A DNA stretch of 10,484 nt from Desulfomonile tiedjei (lineage in GTDB: Bacteria; Desulfobacterota; Desulfomonilia; Desulfomonilales; Desulfomonilaceae), in assembly GCA_020718965.1 (NCBI GenBank), contig DYRE01000054.1, forward strand, positions 1-10,484, read 5' to 3'. The position numbers and the translations under genes were made by a program. Within the stretch, counting starts at the first letter, position 1. Each line of letters opens with the position of its first letter. Shown piece by piece: positions 7,574 through 10,484 of the stretch. The notes beneath the pieces were generated by a model. The model saw only the letters and a program-made list of their open reading frames with translations. It ran no database searches and had not been told where the DNA came from.

Positions 7574-7666
7574 CGCATTGTAGTAAACAGTGATTCGAAA
7601 ACTTTTTGTATTCGGCTTTCCTACAAGCACGTCAGTATCCACGGTCATGCGGTCCGCAGAATTCAC
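7559..7666 (-). pseudogene. Truncated DUF433 (VapB45-like) antitoxin gene
   Basis: On the minus strand AGGAGGA (7671-7677) precedes a GTG at 7666 by four bases, and 35 codons follow. The peptide begins MNSADRMTVDTDVLVGKP and continues with TKSFRITVYY. This is the N-terminal signature of DUF433 proteins, usually ITxDPxVLxGKPxIxGTRI(T/P)V. Full members have about 75-110 residues with a helical C-terminal part; here a stop comes right after the first strand region. The usual partner, a PIN-like toxin (DUF5615), would lie downstream on the minus strand, but that space is occupied by the convergent membrane-protein gene and no trace is seen. I read it as a decayed toxin-antitoxin locus. A short expressed peptide is possible because the ribosome binding site and start look intact. 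Confidence 0.68.
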
Positions 7667-7803
7667 AACTTCCTCCTATATTGATTAAGAGCGCCTCGTG
7701 AATTAATCCAGGACGCAGGGTTCAGCAAAACCTTGTCCATTAACCGGGACATTAAATTTGCCGCCTACAGCAGTCTGATAAATCTGTCCAAATAAATCTT
7801 GCT

Positions 7804-7833
7804 TTGACAACTGGAACTTGTAAATAGTAGTTG
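7804..7833 (+). promoter_or_regulatory. Possible promoter before the small secreted-protein gene
   Basis: A perfect TTGACA occurs at 7804-7809, 70 nt before the start codon at 7879. The matching -10 is poor: TAGTTG with an 18-nt spacer. It is listed because of the perfect -35 and its position. Confidence 0.22.
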
Positions 7834-7878
7834 GTATTTTTTCTCACAAACACTACGTCATTTACCTCAGGAGTAGAC

Positions 7879-8190
7879 ATGAGAAGGCTTCTCATAACGT
7901 TTGCATTGTTGTGCCTTTGCGACCCTGGCACATGCTTTTCAGAGTGTAGGGTTCAACCAAACGGGACCTTAGCCTTCACATGCGAGAGTGTGCTCCAATA
8001 TTTTCTACGCGGCGGTGACTTGACGGACGAATTGGGTGAGTTGTTATCAAGGGGTATGGTTAAAGGAGTGTCAGGGGGGCAAAAAGTGAGAGTGTTACAA
8101 AAAGTTATGAATGGACAAGGCATAAAGGGTTATATAGATCAGACAAGGCAAGTTTATTATATTCCAGCTCTCACCGTTATCTGCAAATAG
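7879..8190 (+). CDS. Small secreted protein of unknown function
   Basis: I place the start at ATG 7879, preceded five bases upstream by AGGAG (7869-7873). The in-frame TTG at 7831 has no such site and would put 16 residues in front of a clear signal peptide. The 103-aa product begins MRRLLITFALLCLC, with likely cleavage near TCFS-E (about residue 21). The mature part has about 80 residues, with two Cys early in the mature region and one two residues from the end, so a disulfide is possible. It contains a G-G-Q-K stretch and a GYIDQTRQVYYIP segment. I do not recognise the family. It stands alone, 380 nt after the nearest plus-strand gene. Another frame stays open past its stop codon (see findings). 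Confidence 0.6.
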   Translation: MRRLLITFALLCLCDPGTCFSECRVQPNGTLAFTCESVLQYFLRGGDLTDELGELLSRGMVKGVSGGQKVRVLQKVMNGQGIKGYIDQTRQVYYIPALTVICK

Positions 8191-8330
8191 ACCAACACAC
8201 TCGCAGTCCCATAAAAAGATGGGGTCTCGAAACAAAAAGGACCATCGCCACCAAACTTGGTGTCCCCGAAGGCGCGCCAACTGAAAATTGTTGGGGAATC
8301 TGGGTATTTGGACAAAAAGTTTCTATAAAT

Positions 8331-8358
8331 AAAAAAAGCCCGTTAATTACAAACGGGC
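8331..8358 (-). terminator. Rho-independent terminator on the minus strand with no obvious gene upstream
   Basis: On the plus strand A7 (8331-8337) is followed by GCCCGTT (8338-8344), a 7-nt loop and AACGGGC (8352-8358). Read on the minus strand this is a perfect 7-bp GC-rich stem followed at once by seven T and more AT-rich sequence, a textbook intrinsic terminator. On the plus strand no T-tract follows, so it would not end the gene at 7879-8190. Nothing coding on the minus strand lies between it and 9830. Confidence 0.75.
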
Positions 8359-8492
8359 GTACTGGAAGGATTAGAGGTTAAAGTCTGGCCGATTAAGAAA
8401 CATGGTATTGAGTTGTTGTCAAGTTGTTTTTAAGTAATAGATCAGATTAATTTAAAATGATATTTTATATATAGAGTATATCTACTTAACAT

Positions 8493-8514
8493 TTATAATA
8501 TATAAATATTATAA
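8493..8514. repeat. AT-only inverted repeat in an AT-rich block
   Basis: TTATAATAT (8493-8501) and ATATTATAA (8506-8514) form 9-bp arms around a 4-nt loop, within about 80 nt of nearly pure A/T. The strand symmetry yields -10-like hexamers both ways. It may be a promoter UP region or a nucleoid-protein site; low complexity alone could also produce it. Confidence 0.35.
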
Positions 8515-8523
8515 GTCTATTCA

Positions 8524-8540
8524 TGGAAACGCAGTTTCCA
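8524..8540. repeat. Palindrome TGGAAAC-GCA-GTTTCCA
   Basis: Perfect 7-bp arms surround a 3-nt centre at the right border of the AT-rich block. Size and symmetry fit a binding site for a dimeric repressor, or a hairpin inside a leftward transcript that ends at the terminator at 8331-8358. The regulator is unknown. Confidence 0.35.
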
Positions 8541-8718
8541 AATATACCTGTCTTGCGTAATTTCTACATTAGTTCCTCACCTGAGCCATATTTACATGTA
8601 AATAGACAGCCTCAACTGAATGGCCAACTCTGAGAGACATCCGGCCGATTATTGACAAGAGAAGTAGCTGTCGCTGAATTAATTCCAAGCCATTTTTCAA
8701 CTAATCCACAAAATTTTG

Positions 8719-8748
8719 TTGACTCAATCACGTCAATGTCATTATGAT
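8719..8748 (+). promoter_or_regulatory. Sigma70-type promoter for the SPOR-like envelope protein gene
   Basis: TTGACT (8719-8724), an 18-nt spacer and TATGAT (8743-8748), each matching 5 of 6 consensus positions. Transcription would start near 8755, leaving a leader of about 125 nt to the preferred start codon at 8879, or about 80 nt to the ATG at 8834. It is one of the two best promoter matches seen in the window. Confidence 0.5.
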
Positions 8749-8878
8749 ACTAATGGGATAAATTTATGCTTTTAAACATGATAGGTCATGCGGGAAACAG
8801 TTCAGTCCGCCTGTCAGGATTTGTCATGGACAGATGCCTGATTACGTTGGCGCTACGTATTGCGCTTGGATTTTGAAT

Positions 8879-9727
8879 ATGCGGAGTCCGAGGACAATTA
8901 AACTAATAATGTTGGGCTTGGTAGTGTTTTTGGTACTGACACTGAATTCCGCAAGCCATGGTCAATCTGCAAAACAAATCGACCGTTTTGCACAAAAAGC
9001 CCAATCAGAAACAAATCCCGACACAGTCGCTGTGGTTGGCCCTTTTGGACACAAGGTAGTAATTCCCGAAATTAAGATCAATCAGATTAAGGGGATCCCC
9101 AACCCCAAACCTACGGTTGAGGTCCCTCCGGAATCAACGCCCCTTGAGTTGGTCGCAGATGAATCTGACAGGAAAGAAATTCCAAAAGAGCCTACTATAC
9201 CTTCTGAACAGCCCAAGGCTGAACAGCCCAAGGCGGCAGAACCTAGTGAATTCTGGCCCCGGTTCCTTCTCGAGCATATTCCTAATAGGCTTGCAATTCC
9301 ATTTGACAACAAAGATTTGTTACAAGGTTTCCTCATTGCCGCCATATTGATCTTGACTACGGGAAATATTTTTGTAGCAGGAAATAGCTGGGTAGTGATC
9401 AAGAACAAAAGAGGCGTATATAGTGTGATCAAGGCCAGCAAAACAACGCCTTCGACCATAGCCGGTCCCTTCAAGACAAAAGAAGCGGCTAAAAGAGCCA
9501 AGGAAAAGCAACAGCCCAAGGCCGCCCCTCTGACGTCTTTACCGGCGCGTGATTGCATTCAATTAAGACTTCCGGGGCTTAATCACCGCAGGCCTGGCGA
9601 CGTCGACGTATCAGAGACCGGTAGGTTTGCGAACGATAACGTGACAGCATTTGCAATACCCCATTCGAACATTAACTCTCCTAAAAAGAGGAACGTGGTA
9701 AAAAAGAGACAAGCAGCTCTAAACTAA
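8879..9727 (+). CDS. Membrane-anchored envelope protein with a SPOR-like segment, unknown function
   Basis: I prefer ATG 8879 (282 aa), because a signal peptide or anchor then starts directly (MRSPRTIK, then hydrophobic LIMLGLVVFLVLTL). An in-frame ATG at 8834 would add 15 unconvincing residues; neither start has a strong ribosome binding site. A Pro/Glu/Lys-rich linker follows with a doubled EQPKA from a 15-bp DNA repeat, then a second hydrophobic helix (about 147-167). Next is W171-V-V-I-K...GVYSVIKASKTTPSTIAGPFKTKEAAKRAKEK, which resembles the strand-helix pattern of SPOR domains (GPF.t...A). A basic, Cys-poor tail completes the protein. SPOR domains bind glycan strands, but this segment is too short to be sure. 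Two membrane segments with a long linker suggest an envelope-spanning role. I do not recognise the whole protein. Confidence 0.72.
   Translation: MRSPRTIKLIMLGLVVFLVLTLNSASHGQSAKQIDRFAQKAQSETNPDTVAVVGPFGHKVVIPEIKINQIKGIPNPKPTVEVPPESTPLELVADESDRKEIPKEPTIPSEQPKAEQPKAAEPSEFWPRFLLEHIPNRLAIPFDNKDLLQGFLIAAILILTTGNIFVAGNSWVVIKNKRGVYSVIKASKTTPSTIAGPFKTKEAAKRAKEKQQPKAAPLTSLPARDCIQLRLPGLNHRRPGDVDVSETGRFANDNVTAFAIPHSNINSPKKRNVVKKRQAALN
9204..9233 (+). repeat. Two perfect tandem copies of a 15-bp unit
   Basis: The unit CTGAACAGCCCAAGG occurs twice in a row, encoding EQPKA twice in the Pro-rich linker. The core CAGCCCAAGG recurs near 9511. In-frame copy changes would lengthen or shorten the linker without breaking the frame. 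Confidence 0.8.
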
Positions 9728-9733
9728 TGAAAG

Positions 9734-9763
9734 AAAAAAGAGCGGCGAAGGCGTCAAACGCCT
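9734..9763 (-). terminator. Weak terminator-like hairpin for the minus-strand membrane-protein gene
   Basis: AGGCG (9749-9753) and CGCCT (9759-9763) form a 5-bp GC-rich stem with a 5-nt loop. On the minus strand six T (9734-9739) follow after a 9-nt gap, longer than in a standard intrinsic terminator. It sits about 65 nt past the minus-strand stop codon and just beyond the convergent gene's stop. Confidence 0.28.
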
Positions 9764-9829
9764 CTAACAGGTGGGACATCATAACCAACACTTGCTACGG
9801 ATTTGATGTCGATGCGTACCTATATAGAC

Positions 9830-10039
9830 TCATTTCGACTGCAGGTTGCTACTATACAGCCCGACAAACTCATACTCAACCTTGGGAAAGAACATCAACA
9901 ATGACAACAGACCAAACGGTCCCAATATCAATCCCACTGCAAACCATTTGCTCGGACTCCTGTTCTTCTGTCTTGCCAGCATTGCGCTAAATATAGCGCT
10001 AAATATTGCTAATATCAGACAGATACCCTCAAATTTCAA
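9830..10039 (-). CDS. Small two-helix membrane protein, unknown function
   Basis: I place the start at a TTG (10037-10039), because a near-perfect AGGAGGG (10047-10053) lies seven bases upstream; an in-frame TTG at 10087 has no such site. The 69-aa product has two hydrophobic segments (about 5-22 and 32-51) joined by a basic loop R23-Q-K-N-R-S-P-S-K. The second half, KWFAVGLILGPFGLLSLLMFFPK, follows a pattern common in small bacterial membrane proteins: K-x-R-S/N, then W-F-x-x-G, then G-P-F, then a Pro-Lys end. Function is unknown. A good promoter lies about 75 nt upstream, so the gene looks monocistronic. It runs towards the envelope-protein gene ending at 9727. An open frame on the opposite strand over the same DNA is probably spurious. 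Confidence 0.7.
   Translation of the reverse strand: MKFEGICLILAIFSAIFSAMLARQKNRSPSKWFAVGLILGPFGLLSLLMFFPKVEYEFVGLYSSNLQSK
9984..10007. repeat. 12-bp tandem repeat within the small membrane-protein gene
   Basis: GCGCTAAATATA is followed by GCGCTAAATATT, 11 of 12 identical, then a degenerate third start. On the minus strand it encodes the repeated I-F-S-A of the first membrane helix, so copy change would alter helix length by four residues. Confidence 0.7.
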
Positions 10040-10115
10040 TTTGTTACCCTCCTGGGCTACCGCAAGTTTATCTTCAAACCAATTCAAACATTATGATTAA
10101 TATTTTGAGTGTATG

Positions 10116-10145
10116 AATATACCATGAAAACCAGTCAGTTGTCAA
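10116..10145 (-). promoter_or_regulatory. Sigma70-type promoter for the minus-strand membrane-protein gene
   Basis: On the minus strand, TTGACA (10145-10140, perfect -35), an 18-nt spacer and TATATT (10121-10116, 5 of 6). Transcription would begin near 10109, giving a leader of about 70 nt before the ribosome binding site and the TTG start at 10039. Confidence 0.55.
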
Positions 10146-10450
10146 TATATAATAATAAACAGGTTTATTTATAATATTACCAGTTTTGGGTGGTTTCCCG
10201 CATCTGGTTTTACCTCTGCGTCTTGGCATCCCCATTTCGAGGCTTTTGTGTCTAATCGAATTCTTTCGGGAAATTGAATGCCCCTTCATAACAGTGTTGA
10301 TGCAAAAAGAATTTAGCTGGACGAATTTGACAGAGGTTTTCTGTTGACATGATGTTGAATAAAATGTAGTCATAAAATTTGGGGAAGATTAACTACAAAA
10401 CGGTCATACTGTAATAATAACTAGGGCTATTAGGGTACCTCTAAAAATCC

Positions 10451-10484
10451 TCAGTTCTTCGCGACATACTCAGAAATAGCAGGT
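10451..10484 (-). CDS. Last ten codons of a minus-strand gene, possibly a transposase (partial)
   Basis: Reading leftward from the window edge, one frame gives PAISEYVAKN and a TGA at 10453-10451. Immediately beyond the stop the minus strand reads GGATTTTTAGAGGTACCC. A short C-terminus followed at once by a terminal-repeat-like sequence would suit an IS5-type insertion sequence entering from the right, but eleven codons, including the stop, cannot prove coding. Confidence 0.28.
   Translation of the reverse strand, partial: PAISEYVAKN

Larger units (their letters stand above)
7497..7878. other. Gap holding an antitoxin relic and a hairpin
   Basis: Between the membrane-protein gene and the small secreted-protein gene the only supportable coding trace is the minus-strand relic at 7559-7666. 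A perfect inverted repeat overlaps its 3' end. The part from 7680 to 7803 shows nothing recognisable. Confidence 0.55.
8191..8833. other. 640-nt gap: orphan terminator, AT-rich palindromic block, promoter
   Basis: No gene is supported on either strand. Small palindromes (CACCAA-AC-TTGGTG at 8249-8262; CCCAT/ATGGG at 8208-8223) follow the upstream gene. Then come the leftward terminator, a block from 8440 to 8520 made almost wholly of A and T, the palindrome at 8524-8540, and a promoter at 8719-8748. A 39-codon minus-strand frame (8612-8731, GTG start) has no ribosome binding site or recognised motif. Confidence 0.6.
10040..10484. other. Leader of the small membrane-protein gene and otherwise gene-poor DNA
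   Basis: The promoter at 10116-10145 and ribosome binding site at 10047-10053 serve the leftward gene. A 99-codon open frame on the minus strand (10074-10373) has no ribosome binding site, no recognised domain and contains that promoter, so I do not call it. From 10374 to 10450 nothing is recognisable. Confidence 0.5.

Noticed and set aside
8440..8520. AT-rich palindromic block considered as a replication or plasmid origin
   Set aside because: There are no DnaA-box clusters, iterons or replication gene nearby; low complexity explains the palindromes.
8612..8731. Minus-strand frame of 39 codons with a GTG start, considered as the gene served by the orphan terminator
   Set aside because: It has no Shine-Dalgarno and no recognised motif, and the plus-strand promoter overlaps it. 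The next frame has a GHS...YLHV string that recalls integrase ends, but the spacing is wrong.
9082..9558. Minus-strand open frame of 158 codons opposite the envelope-protein gene
   Set aside because: It is a mirror of the plus-strand gene: its Gly/Ser/Leu-rich repeats come from the Pro/Lys-rich linker read backwards, and the plus-strand product has signal, helix and SPOR-like features.
9727..9990. Plus-strand open frame of 87 codons whose ATG overlaps the stop of the envelope-protein gene
   Set aside because: Its second half is antisense to the better-supported minus-strand membrane-protein gene, its composition (Thr/Ser/Gln/Cys-rich, no domain) looks random, and it has no ribosome binding site of its own. 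Translational coupling remains a slim possibility.
10074..10373. Minus-strand open frame of 99 codons
   Set aside because: It has no ribosome binding site and no recognised motif, and the promoter for the downstream small gene lies inside it. The AT-rich 3' part favours chance.
1..10484. CRISPR array, tRNA or rRNA genes
   Set aside because: No regularly spaced direct repeats and no tRNA- or rRNA-like sequence were seen on either strand by eye.

Overview
The window looks like an accessory stretch of a chromosome from the deltaproteobacterial lineage (Desulfobacterota). This is inferred from the PocR/multi-PAS hybrid kinase, the zinc-finger-like CKKIRDDKGYW tail motif in a broken gene, and the moderate G+C; no rRNA, tRNA or other taxonomic marker is present. 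Genes are sparse, intergenic gaps are long, and several gene relics lie in the gaps.

Left third (1-4075): two-component signalling. The window opens inside a gene ending in a response-regulator receiver domain. A large hybrid sensor kinase follows (393-3782: PocR sensor, four PAS domains, HisKA, HATPase, C-terminal receiver). After it comes a wreck of a third signalling gene (3902-4075), in which a receiver N-terminus has been joined by deletion and frameshift to the CKKIRDDKGYW tail.

Centre (4687-7496): three co-directional genes that probably work at the cell envelope. They are an exported NAGPA-type phosphodiester glycosidase homologue, an exported class I glutamine-amidotransferase-like protein with its Cys-His-Glu triad intact, and a four-helix membrane protein whose C-terminal half resembles the phospholipid/isoprenylcysteine methyltransferase family but lacks the usual Arg of its RNP motif. 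The last two are 20 nt apart and are probably cotranscribed. This trio is the best candidate for an undescribed system.

Right third (7497-10484): small unknown genes among decayed DNA. Here are a minus-strand relic of a DUF433 (VapB45-like) antitoxin with its Shine-Dalgarno (7559-7666), a small secreted protein (7879-8190), and an orphan Rho-independent terminator pointing leftward (8331-8358) with no obvious gene feeding it. An AT-rich block with palindromes and a good sigma70-type promoter precede an envelope protein with a SPOR-like segment (8879-9727). A 69-aa membrane protein lies on the minus strand (9830-10039), with a TTG start, a near-perfect ribosome binding site and a good promoter. 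At the right edge the last ten codons of a minus-strand reading frame are visible, possibly the end of an insertion sequence.
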